Shown in pieces: positions 1 through 9,185 of a DNA stretch of 64,000 bases (positions are counted from its first letter, which is position 1; the number at the start of each line of letters is the position of its first letter). The translations under genes were made by a program, and so were the position numbers. Source of the DNA: Streptomyces fradiae (GTDB lineage: Bacteria; Actinomycetota; Actinomycetes; Streptomycetales; Streptomycetaceae); NCBI RefSeq assembly GCF_041270065.1, contig NZ_CP065958.1, positions 3,224,001 to 3,288,000 on the forward strand, given 5' to 3'. Under the pieces are notes generated by a model, which had not been told where the DNA came from, ran no database searches, and saw nothing but the letters and a program-made list of their open reading frames with translations.

Positions 1-2683
1 AGGACCAGTCGAGCAGCTCGCCCTTGACCCACTTCTCCGTCTGGTCGGTGTAGTGGCTGTCGTAGGCGTGGCCGGAGGCACCGGAGAGGTTGATCCAGCG
101 GGACTTGTCCCAGTCGCCGACGTTGACCACCATCCGCATGGACGGCACCCAGATCACGTCGTAGCCGCCGGCCGCGTTCCAGCCGGTGGCGTCGACGGCG
201 GCCTCGCCGCCGCCGAGGTTCCACGGGCCGCGGTTGAGCAGGGACTGCACGAAGCCGGGGCCGGCGGTGCCGAGGGTCTGGTTCTTCAGGGTCAGCTGGT
301 GCAGCCGGCCCCAGCTCCAGGTGGAGACGTCCTTGCCGAGCTTGGCGGTCAGCTCCCAGCGGGCGTCCTTCATGGCCTGCGCGAGCAGCTGGTCACGGGT
401 CTCGGTGGCGGCGTTCAGCCGGTCGCCCGGGGTGTTCCACCACTCGCTCTTCTCCTGCTTCAGGAGCGGGCGGACCACCTCGTACCAGCGGTCGCCGCCG
501 TCCGGCTGCGCGGTGTCGGGGTCACGCTCGCCGCACTCGGGGACGAGCTTGTTCTGCTCGTCGACCGGGCCGGTGGTGTCGGCGACGCGGACGTTGATGC
601 ACTCGCCCTCGACGCGCAGCTCCTTGGGCAGCTTGTTGCCGAAGGCGAGCTTGAGGACGTTGCGCCAGACCGCGTTGAAGTACGCGGCGGCGGCGGAGTC
701 CGGCTCCTGGGTGTAGTCCCAGCCCTCGAGCAGCTTCTGCGCCTCGCGGACCTGCGGGTCGGAGATGTCGATCTTCAGCAGGAGCGGGTTGAGCAGAGTC
801 GCGATCTCGCTGCGGTTGTCCATCTGCATGGTCTGCATGTCGTCCGGCGAGATCTTGCCGCCGTCCTTGAGCTTGGACTCGATCAGATCGTTGATCCGCT
901 GGCTGCGCGAGCCGTAGCCCCAGTCCCGGGTGAGGAGGTAGGGGTACTTCTTCTCGTCGATGACGGACTGGTTGGCCGTGACGATGTAGCCGCGCTTCGG
1001 GTTGTACTCGTAGGGCAGCTCGGCGTACGGGATGTAGCCCTTCCAGTCGTACGAGGAGTCCCAGCCGGGCGCCGGCAGGGTGCCGTCGTAGGCCGCGCCC
1101 TTGGTGCGGACCGGGATCTTGCCGGGCGCCTGGTAGCCGATGTTGCCGGCGGTGTCGGCGTAGATCAGGTTCTGGGACGGGACCTCGAAGTCCTTGGCGG
1201 CGGCTCGGAAGCCGGTGAAGTCCTTGGCGCGGTTGAGCGCGAAGACGGCGTCCATGGACTTGCCGGGCTGCAGCGCGGTCCAGCGCAGGGAGACGCCGTA
1301 GCCGGTGCCGCGGTCGGGGGCGGCGTTGCCGACGGGGGCGGTCTGGCCGACCCGCTCCAGTTCGGTGGAGCGGTCGGAGACCAGCGGGCCGTGCTCGGTG
1401 GAGCGGATGGTGATGGGGCGGTCGTCGCCGCCGGCGACCTTGATGACCTCGTCGCGGGTGACGAACGGCTTGGTCTTGCCGTCGACGACATAGCCGTCGG
1501 TGCCGATCTTCTCCAGGTAGAGGTCGGTGACGTCGGCGCCGAGGTTGGTGAAGCCCCAGGCGATGGAGTTGTTGTGGCCGATGATCACGCCGGGCATGCC
1601 GGAGAAGGTGTAGCCGGCGACGTCGTAGCGGCAGGTCGCCGAGACCGAGCGGCAGTGCAGGCCCATCTGGTACCAGAGGGACGGCAGCATCGGCGCGAGG
1701 TGCGGGTCGTTGGCGAGCAGCGGCTTGCCGGAGGTCGTGAAGTTCCCGGAGACGACCCAGGAGTTCGAGCCGATGCCGTTGCCGTTGGGGCCGAGCAGGG
1801 CCGGGATCTCGTCGAGGGCGTCGGAGAGCGCGGCGAGCTGGGACTGGATGCCGTTCTGCCCGCCGGAGGTGCCGGTGCCGCCGGAGGTGGTGTCGTCGCC
1901 CTTCGGCTGGGCGTCGGGGTCGAACTTGCCGGTGACCTTGTCGACGGCGCCGCGGTCGACGATCGGCTGGTGCAGGTCGTACGGGTACCCCGGGTAGAGG
2001 TCCTTGATCTGCTGGGGCTTCAGCCGGCTGGTCATCAGGGAGCGATCGATCTCGTCCTGCATGTTGCCGCGCAGGTCCCAGGCCATGGCCTTGAGCCAGG
2101 CCACCGAGTCGACCGGGGTCCAGGGCTCGATCGTGTAGTCGTTGGTGAAGGCCAGGGCCGCGTACTCGACGGAGACGTCGGCCGGGTCCCGGTCCTTGAG
2201 GTAGGCGTTGACGCCCTCGGAGTAGGCCTGGAGGTTCTTCTTGGTCTCCGCCGACAGGACCTTGTCGTACTCCTCCTGCGCGACCTTGCGCCAGCCCAGG
2301 GTGCGCAGGAAGGCGTCGGTGTCGACCTGGCTCTTGCCGAACATCTCGGAGAGGCGGCCGGCCGTCGTGTGGCGGCGGACGTCCATCTCGTAGAAGCGGT
2401 CCTGGGCCTGGACGTAGCCCTGCGCGCGGAACAGGTCCGCCTCGTTGTCGGCGTAGATCTGCGGGATGCCGTCGGCATCGCGCTTGACCTCGACGGGTCC
2501 GGTGAGCGCGTCGAGGCGGATCGTGCCGGTCGTCTGCGGGAACGAGCCGCGGACGGTGCTGACGCCCCAGTAGCCCCCGTACCCGACGCCCGCGACCAGC
2601 GCGAGCACCAGGACGAGGACGATCAGGCGGGCTCGCCGTCCCTTCTTCTTCTTGGCAGGGGGCGCGGTCGTGTTGGAGGGCAT
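1..2683 (-). CDS. Penicillin acylase family protein (3' end beyond window)
   Basis: About 894 codons are visible; the C-terminus lies outside the window. This is an Ntn-hydrolase of the penicillin/acyl-homoserine-lactone acylase family. Known members cleave amide bonds after autocatalytic maturation into two chains. The N-terminus is Lys-rich with one membrane segment (about residues 18-38), so the enzyme is probably anchored or exported. The maturation site is visible as Gly-Ser in GIGSNSWVVSG; Ser306 would become the N-terminal nucleophile of the beta chain. GHNNSIAWGFTN also fits the family. Start: ATG at 2683, with a GAAGGA ribosome site. The gene is divergent from the antiporter gene. 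The substrate cannot be told from sequence. Confidence 0.93.
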   Translation of the reverse strand, partial: MPSNTTAPPAKKKKGRRARLIVLVLVLALVAGVGYGGYWGVSTVRGSFPQTTGTIRLDALTGPVEVKRDADGIPQIYADNEADLFRAQGYVQAQDRFYEMDVRRHTTAGRLSEMFGKSQVDTDAFLRTLGWRKVAQEEYDKVLSAETKKNLQAYSEGVNAYLKDRDPADVSVEYAALAFTNDYTIEPWTPVDSVAWLKAMAWDLRGNMQDEIDRSLMTSRLKPQQIKDLYPGYPYDLHQPIVDRGAVDKVTGKFDPDAQPKGDDTTSGGTGTSGGQNGIQSQLAALSDALDEIPALLGPNGNGIGSNSWVVSGNFTTSGKPLLANDPHLAPMLPSLWYQMGLHCRSVSATCRYDVAGYTFSGMPGVIIGHNNSIAWGFTNLGADVTDLYLEKIGTDGYVVDGKTKPFVTRDEVIKVAGGDDRPITIRSTEHGPLVSDRSTELERVGQTAPVGNAAPDRGTGYGVSLRWTALQPGKSMDAVFALNRAKDFTGFRAAAKDFEVPSQNLIYADTAGNIGYQAPGKIPVRTKGAAYDGTLPAPGWDSSYDWKGYIPYAELPYEYNPKRGYIVTANQSVIDEKKYPYLLTRDWGYGSRSQRINDLIESKLKDGGKISPDDMQTMQMDNRSEIATLLNPLLLKIDISDPQVREAQKLLEGWDYTQEPDSAAAAYFNAVWRNVLKLAFGNKLPKELRVEGECINVRVADTTGPVDEQNKLVPECGERDPDTAQPDGGDRWYEVVRPLLKQEKSEWWNTPGDRLNAATETRDQLLAQAMKDARWELTAKLGKDVSTWSWGRLHQLTLKNQTLGTAGPGFVQSLLNRGPWNLGGGEAAVDATGWNAAGGYDVIWVPSMRMVVNVGDWDKSRWINLSGASGHAYDSHYTDQTEKWVKGELLDWS

Positions 2684-2860
2684 CGCTGTCCTTCGAGGGG
2701 CAGGGTGGTCCTGGAGTACGGGAGCAACCTTAGGCGCAGCGTCCGGAGGCCCCGGACGCGGAGTCAGGAAGAGATCCGTTCTTATACGCACTGTTGTGCG
2801 ATCACACACCAAGAAGGCGTCAAGGATGCGTTAAAGATTAGGTAAGGTAACGAAGTACCG

Positions 2861-4489
2861 GTGCCGCAGGAACGATCCGTTCGCGGCGCCCGGATCGCCT
2901 TTGAGGGGAAGGAACGGCCACTGACTGTCCACCAGCTCAACGAACTCCTGCTCATCTGCTCGCTCGTGCTGCTGATCGCTGTCGCGGCGGTGCGCATCTC
3001 CTCCCGGAGCGGGCTCCCCAGCCTGCTGCTCTACCTCGGGATCGGGATCGCCATAGGGCAGGACGGCATCGGCAACGTCGCCTTCGACAACGCCGAACTG
3101 ACCCAGGTGATCGGCTATGCCGCACTTGTGGTGATCCTGGCCGAGGGTGGCCTGGGCACCAAGTGGAAGGAGATCGAACCCGCGTTGCCCGCGGCGGTCG
3201 TGCTGTCGACCGTCGGCGTCGCGGTGAGCGTGGGCATCACGGCGGCCGGGGCGCACTACCTCGTCGGGCTCGACTGGCAGCAGGCCCTCATCATCGGCGC
3301 CGTCGTCTCCTCCACCGACGCCGCCGCCGTCTTCTCCGTGCTGCGCAAGGTGCCGCTGCCCTCGCGCGTCACCGGCGTCCTCGAAGCCGAGTCCGGCTTC
3401 AACGACGCCCCCGTCGTCATCCTGGTCGTCGCCTTCTCCACCGCCGGCCATGTCGACGCCTGGTACGTCCTGGTCGGCGAGATCGCGCTCGAGCTCGCCA
3501 TCGGCGCCGCCATCGGCCTCTCGGTCGGCTTCCTCGGCGCCTACGCGCTGCGCCACATCGCCCTGCCGGCCTCCGGCCTCTACCCGATCGCCGTCATGGC
3601 CATCGCGGTCGTCGCCTACGCCGCCGGCGCCATGGCCCACGGCTCCGGCTTCCTCGCCGTCTACCTGGCCTCGATGGTGCTCGGCAACGCCAAGCTGCCG
3701 CACGCCCCGGCCAACCGCGGCTTCGCCGAGGGCCTCGGCTGGATCGCCCAGATCGGCATGTTCGTCCTGCTCGGTCTGCTCGTCACCCCCCATGAGCTCG
3801 TCCGCGACTTCTGGCCGGCCGTCGTCATCGGCCTGGTACTCACCGTGGTCGCCCGACCCATGGAGGTCCTGGTCAGCCTCCTCCCCTTCCGGATCCCCTG
3901 GCAGGAGCAGGCCCTGATGTCCTGGGCCGGCCTGCGCGGCGCCGTCCCGATCATCCTGGCCACCATCCCGATGGTGGCCGAGATCGAGGGCAGCGAACGG
4001 ATCTTCAACATCGTCTTCGTGCTGGTCGTCGTCTACACCCTGGTCCAGGGCCCGACCCTGCCCTGGCTGGCCAAGGCCCTGAAGCTCGGCGACCAGGGCG
4101 AGGCCGCCGACCTCGGCGTCGAGTCCGCGCCCCTGGAGCGGCTGCGCGGCCATCTGCTCTCCGTGGCCGTCCCGGAGGCCTCCAAGATGCACGGCGTCGA
4201 GGTCGCCGAGCTCCGGCTGCCCGCCGGGGCCGCCGTCACCCTGGTCGTCCGCGACGGGAAGAGCTTCGTCCCCGGCCCCGCCACCGTGCTGCGGCGCGGC
4301 GACGAACTCCTCGTGGTCGCCACCGACCCGGTCCGGGACGCCGCCGAACGCCGGCTCCGGGCGGTCGGCCAGGGCGGCAAGCTGGCCGGCTGGCTCGGCA
4401 CCGGCGGCTCGGCCCCCGCCCCGCCGCACCACCCCGCGACCGGCTTCCGTCGGCCCTTCCGAAAGCCCCCACGGCGAACATCCGGTTAA
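2861..4489 (+). CDS. Potassium/proton (cation:proton) antiporter, CPA1 type with RCK_C domain
   Basis: 542 residues from the GTG. About twelve hydrophobic segments carry the CPA1 features SSTDAAAVFS and the GFNDAP carboxylate motif thought to bind the exchanged ion. After the membrane domain (to about residue 410) comes a soluble RCK_C/TrkA_C-like domain (about 425-500, GDELLVVAT), as in NhaP2/CvrA-type K+/H+ antiporters where it senses a ligand. The GTG at 2861 has a poor ribosome site. The conserved-looking N-terminus (TVHQLNELLL) begins 20 codons later at a CTG (2921) that follows a strong purine stretch, so the true start may be there. A 13-bp hairpin at 4513-4542 lies just after the stop. 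Confidence 0.9.
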   Translation: MPQERSVRGARIAFEGKERPLTVHQLNELLLICSLVLLIAVAAVRISSRSGLPSLLLYLGIGIAIGQDGIGNVAFDNAELTQVIGYAALVVILAEGGLGTKWKEIEPALPAAVVLSTVGVAVSVGITAAGAHYLVGLDWQQALIIGAVVSSTDAAAVFSVLRKVPLPSRVTGVLEAESGFNDAPVVILVVAFSTAGHVDAWYVLVGEIALELAIGAAIGLSVGFLGAYALRHIALPASGLYPIAVMAIAVVAYAAGAMAHGSGFLAVYLASMVLGNAKLPHAPANRGFAEGLGWIAQIGMFVLLGLLVTPHELVRDFWPAVVIGLVLTVVARPMEVLVSLLPFRIPWQEQALMSWAGLRGAVPIILATIPMVAEIEGSERIFNIVFVLVVVYTLVQGPTLPWLAKALKLGDQGEAADLGVESAPLERLRGHLLSVAVPEASKMHGVEVAELRLPAGAAVTLVVRDGKSFVPGPATVLRRGDELLVVATDPVRDAAERRLRAVGQGGKLAGWLGTGGSAPAPPHHPATGFRRPFRKPPRRTSG

Positions 4490-4512
4490 TCCCAGGCATC
4501 ATTTCGGACCGG

Positions 4513-4542
4513 AGGGCGTTTTCCCAGGCGGGAAGACGCCCT
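4513..4542 (+). terminator. Hairpin after antiporter gene
   Basis: The stem is AGGGCGT-t-TTCCC paired with GGGAA-g-ACGCCCT around a 4-nt loop (13 bp including one G-U). It starts 23 bp after the antiporter stop and has no U-run. The rest of the 246-bp gap before the MFS gene contains one more small hairpin (4578-4594) and no convincing gene. Confidence 0.55.
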
Positions 4543-4735
4543 TCCCTGTACCATGAAGGCACACCAGATCGAACCAACTCTGCCTGACGCAGAGCTGGCG
4601 CGACCGTATGGCGGCCGAGGCGCCCTCCGCAGTGGGCCCCGGTATCTACCGCAGTTCCGCGCAAGAGGACAGCTCTCGGCGACGCCCGCACCACCATGCC
4701 CGGGCCCGCTACCAGGTGGCAGAAAGGCATGGACC

Positions 4736-6016
4736 GTGGCATCCACGGTCGTCACCGAGAAGCGACCCGGCTACGGACAGCTCCTCCGCACCCCCGGTGC
4801 ACTCTCCTTCCTGCTGCCGGGCTTCGCCGCCCGCCAGCCGTTCGCGATGCTCACCATCGGCATCGTCCTGCTCGTCCAGCACACCACCGGCTCCTACGGC
4901 AGCGCCGGCGCCGTCGCCGCCGTCACCGGTGTCTCCATGGCGCTGTTCGCCCCGCAGAGCGGCAAGCTCGCCGACCGCTTCGGCCAGCGGGCCGTCCTCG
5001 TCCCCGGTGTGCTGATCCACACCGCCTCGGTCTCCCTCCTCGTCGCGCTGGCGCTCTCCGGCGCCCCGCTGTGGGCCCTGTTCCTCGCCGCCGTCCCCTC
5101 CGGCGCCTCGGTGCCGCAGGTCGGCCCGATGGTCCGGGCCCGCTGGGCGGCAAAGCTGGACAACACTCCGCTGATGCCGACCGCCGCCGCCTTCGAGTCG
5201 GTCACCGACGAGTTCACCTTCGTCGTCGGCCCGGTCCTCGCGACCGCCCTGTGCACCGGCATCCACCCGGCCGCCGGCCTGGTCACCGAGGCCGCGCTCA
5301 CCCTGCTCGGCGGCCTCTTCTTCGCCGCCCAGCGCGGCACCCAGCCCGCCTACGGTCTGGCGGCCGCGGCCGGCCACGCCGACGGCGAGCCGCACCACTC
5401 GGCTCTGTCCATCCCCGGCGTCCGCGTCCTGATCGTCGCCTTCCTCGGCATCGGCTCGGTCTTCGGCGGCATGCAGGTCTCGCTCACCGCCTTCTCCGAG
5501 GAGATCGGCAACCCCGGCGCCAACGGCCTGCTGTACGGCATCTTCGCCGCCGGCAACATGCTCGCCGGCATCGCCATGGGTGCCGTCGCCTGGAAGATCG
5601 GCCCGCGCCGCCGGCTGATCCTCGGCTACGCCGGTCTCACCGTCGCCGCCTCCCTCCTGTGGTCCGCCCACTCCGTCCTGCTGCTCGGCGCCCTCGGCCT
5701 GGTCGTGGGTCTGTGCATCGCCCCCGCCCTGATCACCGGCTACACGATCGTCGAGACCCTGGTCCCGGCGACCTCGCGCACCGAGGCCTTCACCTGGCTG
5801 ACCGGCGCCGTGGCGCTGGGCCAGGCCGCGGCCGTCACCGTCGCCGGCCGGCTGGCCGACGCCCACGGCGCGAGCACCGGTTTCCTGGTGCCGATGGCCG
5901 GCACCCTGCTGGCCCTGATCACGCTGGTGGCCCTGCGCTCGCGGCTCTCACCCCAGGCGACGAGCCGGGTCGCGGCACGTGGTATCGGTCACCGAGTTCC
6001 CGTGCCGGTGGACTGA
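4736..6016 (+). CDS. MFS transporter
   Basis: 426 residues with about twelve transmembrane segments. The MFS motif A is present after the second segment (GKLADRFGQRAVLV). The family exports drugs or metabolites by proton antiport; the substrate here is unknown. I chose the GTG at 4736 because AGAAAGG lies 8 nt upstream and because the membrane domain starts soon after. An in-frame ATG at 4553 would add 61 residues of low-complexity sequence and has no ribosome site. It stands alone between hairpins, with the FmdB gene 68 bp downstream. Confidence 0.85.
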   Translation: MASTVVTEKRPGYGQLLRTPGALSFLLPGFAARQPFAMLTIGIVLLVQHTTGSYGSAGAVAAVTGVSMALFAPQSGKLADRFGQRAVLVPGVLIHTASVSLLVALALSGAPLWALFLAAVPSGASVPQVGPMVRARWAAKLDNTPLMPTAAAFESVTDEFTFVVGPVLATALCTGIHPAAGLVTEAALTLLGGLFFAAQRGTQPAYGLAAAAGHADGEPHHSALSIPGVRVLIVAFLGIGSVFGGMQVSLTAFSEEIGNPGANGLLYGIFAAGNMLAGIAMGAVAWKIGPRRRLILGYAGLTVAASLLWSAHSVLLLGALGLVVGLCIAPALITGYTIVETLVPATSRTEAFTWLTGAVALGQAAAVTVAGRLADAHGASTGFLVPMAGTLLALITLVALRSRLSPQATSRVAARGIGHRVPVPVD

Positions 6017-6084
6017 ACCCGCGGAATACGTCACTATGGATCGTCGTTAGCACTCGATGAGTGTGAGTGCCAGGAGGAAGACAA

Positions 6085-6414
6085 GTGCCGACCTACCAGT
6101 ACCAGTGCACCGAGTGCGGCGAGGGCCTCGAGGCGGTGCAGAAGTTCACGGATGACGCCCTGACCGAGTGCCCGAACTGCAAGGGACGCCTGAAGAAGGT
6201 GTTCTCCGCGGTCGGCATCGTGTTCAAGGGTTCCGGCTTCTACCGCAACGACAGCCGCGGCTCGTCGTCCAGCAGCACGCCGGCCTCGTCGAAGTCCTCC
6301 TCGGCCTCGACCTCCTCTTCGTCGTCGACGACGTCTTCCTCGTCCTCCTCGGACGCGAAGCCCGCGTCGTCCTCCAGCACGTCGAGCTCTTCGAGCTCCA
6401 CGTCGGCGGCCTGA
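6085..6414 (+). CDS. FmdB family zinc-ribbon protein with serine-rich tail
   Basis: 109 residues. The N-terminal 45 residues form the FmdB/putative regulatory zinc ribbon, with two CxxC pairs (YQCTECGEG and ECPNCKG). The ribbon is followed by SAVGIVFKGSGFYRND, which is typical of the actinobacterial family. From about residue 55 the protein is almost only Ser, Thr and Ala. Start: GTG at 6085 preceded by a near-perfect AGGAGGAAG. A strong terminator follows. The role is unknown; zinc binding is inferred from the cysteines. Confidence 0.9.
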   Translation: MPTYQYQCTECGEGLEAVQKFTDDALTECPNCKGRLKKVFSAVGIVFKGSGFYRNDSRGSSSSSTPASSKSSSASTSSSSSTTSSSSSSDAKPASSSSTSSSSSSTSAA

Positions 6415-6435
6415 CCTCCGCACCTCCCGTTCTTC

Positions 6436-6476
6436 CCGGTGCCCCGTCGCTCCCGCGACGGGGCACCGGCGTTTTT
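6436..6476 (+). terminator. Intrinsic terminator after fmdB-like gene
   Basis: A perfect 15-bp stem (6436-6450 with 6455-6469) around a 4-nt loop, followed by GTTTTT. It separates the FmdB gene from the MTA phosphorylase gene. Confidence 0.85.
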
Positions 6477-6556
6477 CGGACGTCCTCAGGCCCCAGGCCC
6501 GCCACCCCTCGGACCCCCTGGGCTGCCGGCCCGGCCGGGTGGCTAGGGTGACGGCC

Positions 6557-7441
6557 ATGGCGACCCACAGGACTGATCGGACGGCCGGCCCGGCGGCGGA
6601 CTCGTTCGCGGACATCGGCGTGATCGGCGGCTCCGGGTTCTACTCCTTCCTGGACGATGTGACCGAGGTGTCGGTCGACACCCCGTACGGCAGCCCCAGC
6701 GACTCCCTCTTCCTCGGCGAGGTCGCCGGCCGGCGGGTCGCCTTCCTCCCCCGGCACGGCCGCGACCACCGGCTGCCGCCGCACCGGATCAACTACCGCG
6801 CCAACCTCTGGGCCCTGCGCTCGGTGGGCGTGCGCCAGGTCCTCGGGCCGTGCGCGGTCGGCGGGCTGCGCGAGGAGTACGGCCCCGGCACCCTCGTCGT
6901 GCCCGACCAGCTGGTCGACCGGACGAAGACCCGCGCGCAGAGCTACTTCGACGGTGAACCGCTGCCCGAGGCCTGGGGCGGCGCCGTGCCCCGCGTGGTT
7001 CACGTGACCTTCGCCGACCCCTACTGCCCCGACGGACGGCGGGTGGCCCTGAAGGTCGCCCGGGGGCGGGGCTGGGAGCCGGTCGACGGCGGCACGATGG
7101 TCGTCGTCGAGGGCCCCCGCTTCTCCACGCGCGCCGAGTCGCGCTGGCACGCGGCCGCGGGCTGGGCGGTGGTCGGCATGACCGGCCACCCCGAGGCCGT
7201 CCTCGCCCGGGAACTGGGACTCTGCTACACCTCCCTCGCACTGGTGACGGATCTGGACGCGGGTGCGGAGACCGGTGACGGGGTCTCGCACACCGAGGTC
7301 CTCCGCGTGTTCGGCGAGAACGTCGGCCGGCTGCGCGACGTGCTCTTCGACGCGGTCGACGCGCTCCCCGCGACGGTCGACCGGGACTGCCTGTGCACGC
7401 GGGCCCACGAAGGGTGGGACCTGGGGATCGAACTGCCCTGA
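6557..7441 (+). CDS. mtnP: S-methyl-5'-thioadenosine phosphorylase
   Basis: 294 residues, a usual length for the MTAP/PNP trimeric family. The enzyme cleaves 5'-methylthioadenosine with phosphate to adenine and methylthioribose-1-phosphate in polyamine and methionine salvage. Visible motifs are the glycine-rich VIGGSGFYSF at the N-terminus, PRHGRDHRLPPHRINYRAN (phosphate/ribose region), VEGPRFSTRAES and MTGHPEAVLARE. The actinobacterial MTAP form is preferred, but a general purine nucleoside phosphorylase cannot be excluded. Start: ATG at 6557 with AGGGTG upstream; an ATG at 6539 is also in frame. Confidence 0.9.
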   Translation: MATHRTDRTAGPAADSFADIGVIGGSGFYSFLDDVTEVSVDTPYGSPSDSLFLGEVAGRRVAFLPRHGRDHRLPPHRINYRANLWALRSVGVRQVLGPCAVGGLREEYGPGTLVVPDQLVDRTKTRAQSYFDGEPLPEAWGGAVPRVVHVTFADPYCPDGRRVALKVARGRGWEPVDGGTMVVVEGPRFSTRAESRWHAAAGWAVVGMTGHPEAVLARELGLCYTSLALVTDLDAGAETGDGVSHTEVLRVFGENVGRLRDVLFDAVDALPATVDRDCLCTRAHEGWDLGIELP

Positions 7442-7554
7442 GCCTCGGGGCCGGGGGTCGGGCCGGGTGAGGGCCGGCCGCCCGCGAGGTCCGGACACGT
7501 TCCAGGTTCGCCGACCCCGCGCCACGTCGGCAATCGCTCGCGGGAGTGAGGAAG

Positions 7555-7581
7555 TTATCCACATACGCCCGGTTGTCCACA
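7555..7581 (+). promoter_or_regulatory. Two DnaA-box-like 9-mers
   Basis: TTATCCACA (7555-7563) and TTGTCCACA (7573-7581) lie in the same orientation, 18 bp apart, in the 252-bp gap before the SAF-domain gene. The second is the preferred Streptomyces DnaA box and the first is the E. coli consensus. The function is not shown; no DnaA or DnaN gene is near. Confidence 0.5.
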
Positions 7582-7693
7582 GGCCGGAGCGGGATCGCGG
7601 CAGGTGCGGGACGGTGGACCCGGTTCGCCGGAAGGTGGACCCCGCTCGCCGGACCGTCCGGTGAACGGCCGTGCCACGACAGGCGGTTGCGCG

Positions 7694-8230
7694 ATGACCA
7701 CGAACTCCTGCCTCACCCACACCCCGGCCTCGGTGCCCGCGCCGTGCGGGCTTCCCTCCTTCGACCCGCTGCGGGTGCGCGGCGCGCGGCTACGGCTGCG
7801 CCGGGCGCTGCGGCGCAAGCGGCGGGCGCCCGCCGCGGTGCTCGCGATGACCGCGGTCACCCTCGCGGCGGCCGGCGCCGCCGGGGCCGACGACCCGGCC
7901 CCGCAGCCCCCTCCACCGCCCGCCCGGGTGGCGCACCGGCCGGCCGCCGTGCCGCTCGTGTCCGCTCCGGTGCGGATCGCCGACGCGGCGACCGTGCGGC
8001 TGCTGCGGCGCGGTGACCGGGTCGACGTGATCGCCGCGCCCAACTCCGTGACGGGGGTGGCGGGAGAGGCCCGCGTGATCGCCTCGGGCGCCCGAGTGGC
8101 CGAAGTGCCACAGCCGGGCGAGACTCGATCGGAGGGCGGGGCCCTGGTCGTCCTGTCCGTTCCGCGGTCGACGGCGACGGCGCTCGCCGGGGCGGGCATG
8201 ACGTCCCAACTGGCGGTGACACTGTGCTGA
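7694..8230 (+). CDS. SAF domain-containing (CpaB/RcpC-like) protein
   Basis: 178 residues. An Arg-rich cytoplasmic start is followed by one hydrophobic segment (about 50-68, APAAVLAMTAVTLAAAGAAG), so it is probably a membrane-anchored or secreted protein. It then has a Pro-rich linker and a SAF-like fold (LVSAPVRIADAATVRLLRRGDRVDVIAAP) ending in VLSVPRSTATALAGAG. In CpaB proteins this domain belongs to Flp pilus assembly, but no pilus genes are visible here, so the role is open. ATG at 7694 is preferred over upstream in-frame starts. MscL follows. Confidence 0.75.
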   Translation: MTTNSCLTHTPASVPAPCGLPSFDPLRVRGARLRLRRALRRKRRAPAAVLAMTAVTLAAAGAAGADDPAPQPPPPPARVAHRPAAVPLVSAPVRIADAATVRLLRRGDRVDVIAAPNSVTGVAGEARVIASGARVAEVPQPGETRSEGGALVVLSVPRSTATALAGAGMTSQLAVTLC

Positions 8231-8341
8231 TTCGCACGGATGGACTGTCAAGTCACCGTCCCGTGTGTACGGATTGGACGCCTTCGCGCCAAGCACGGCG
8301 TAATGGCTCCGCACACTGCACACGCGAAGAAAGGCACCTTG

Positions 8342-8824
8342 GTGGCCGAGAAGAAGGAAAGCTTGCTGGGAGGCTTCAAGGCCTTCCTGATGCGCGGGAA
8401 CGTGATCGACCTGGCGGTGGCGGTCGTCATCGGCGCCGCGTTCACCAACATCGTGAACTCGGTGGTCAAGGGCATCATCAACCCGATCGTGGGTGCCTTC
8501 GGCACGAAGGACCTGGAGGGCTACGCGTCCTGCATCAAGGACAGCTGCAAGATCGTGAACGGCGAGATGCAGGGCATCCAGATCCAGTGGGGCCTGGTGC
8601 TCAGCGCCGTCCTCAGCTTCGTGATCACGGCCGCCGTCGTCTACTTCCTGATGGTCCTGCCGATGGCCAAGATCCTCGCCAAGCGTGCCGCGCACGACAA
8701 GGCGAAGGAAGGCGTCCAGGAGACCCTGGAGGTCAGCGAGCTGGAGGTGCTCAAGGAGATCCGCGACCACCTGATCGCCCAGCGCGGCCCGAGCTCGGGC
8801 TCGACGGCCGGTTCCAACACCTGA
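8342..8824 (+). CDS. mscL: Large-conductance mechanosensitive channel MscL
   Basis: 160 residues. It contains the MscL signature [20 protein letters not shown] followed by [20 protein letters not shown] (first helix). A periplasmic loop with two cysteines and a second helix ([18 protein letters not shown]) follow, then a charged C-terminal bundle. The homopentamer opens under membrane tension and releases solutes during hypo-osmotic shock. Start: GTG at 8342, seven bases after AGAAAGG; a TTG directly before it is possible. The actinobacterial C-terminus is longer than in E. coli. Confidence 0.95.
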   Translation: MAEKKESLLGGFKAFLMRGNVIDLAVAVVIGAAFTNIVNSVVKGIINPIVGAFGTKDLEGYASCIKDSCKIVNGEMQGIQIQWGLVLSAVLSFVITAAVVYFLMVLPMAKILAKRAAHDKAKEGVQETLEVSELEVLKEIRDHLIAQRGPSSGSTAGSNT

Positions 8825-8838
8825 GGCGGGGCGCACCC

Positions 8839-8876
8839 CACCTCCTGACCGACCGTCGCGGTCGGTGTCAGAGGTG
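8839..8876. terminator. Bidirectional hairpin between mscL and the small minus-strand gene
   Basis: CACCTC pairs with GAGGTG outside and ACCGACCG with CGGTCGGT inside, around a TCG loop. It sits between two converging genes and overlaps the last codons of the minus-strand gene. Confidence 0.65.
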
Positions 8877-9080
8877 GTGCGGCGGCTTCTCGTCGAGGAA
8901 GCGCGCGAGGTCGGCGGCGCTGCCGCCGGCCGGAGGCCGCTCGCCCCACCCGCGGTCCGTGTCGTCCGCGGACTGCTGGTCCAGCGGATCGTCGAAGATC
9001 AGTGCCGGCCGGGGTCGGGAATCGGAATCGTTGTCGGACTGCTTCGCTGCTCGCGGTCCGTGGGCGGGGGCGGTGCTCAT
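8868..9080 (-). CDS. Small conserved Streptomyces protein
   Basis: 70 residues, hydrophilic and acidic, with no membrane segment. The sequence (LIFDDPLDQQSADDTDRGWG then AADLARFLDEKPPHH) resembles a short protein I recall from many Streptomyces genomes; its function is unknown. ATG at 9080 is chosen because the peptide before it does not look conserved. It converges on mscL. Confidence 0.7.
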   Translation of the reverse strand: MSTAPAHGPRAAKQSDNDSDSRPRPALIFDDPLDQQSADDTDRGWGERPPAGGSAADLARFLDEKPPHHL

Positions 9081-9185
9081 GTTTTCAGGGTACGCCCGGA
9101 GCACCACCCCGGACCCTCCCGATCCGGGGTCTGATCTGCGGGATTCCGCTCATCCGTCCCGCCATCGGCTCCCGCGCCGGTCGGT

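Noticed and set aside
53..2845. A 930-codon open frame on the plus strand
   Set aside because: It is antisense to the penicillin acylase gene, whose product has clear family motifs; high GC creates long shadow frames.
4608..5015. Plus-strand frame before and over the MFS start
   Set aside because: Low-complexity translation, overlaps the real gene, no ribosome site.
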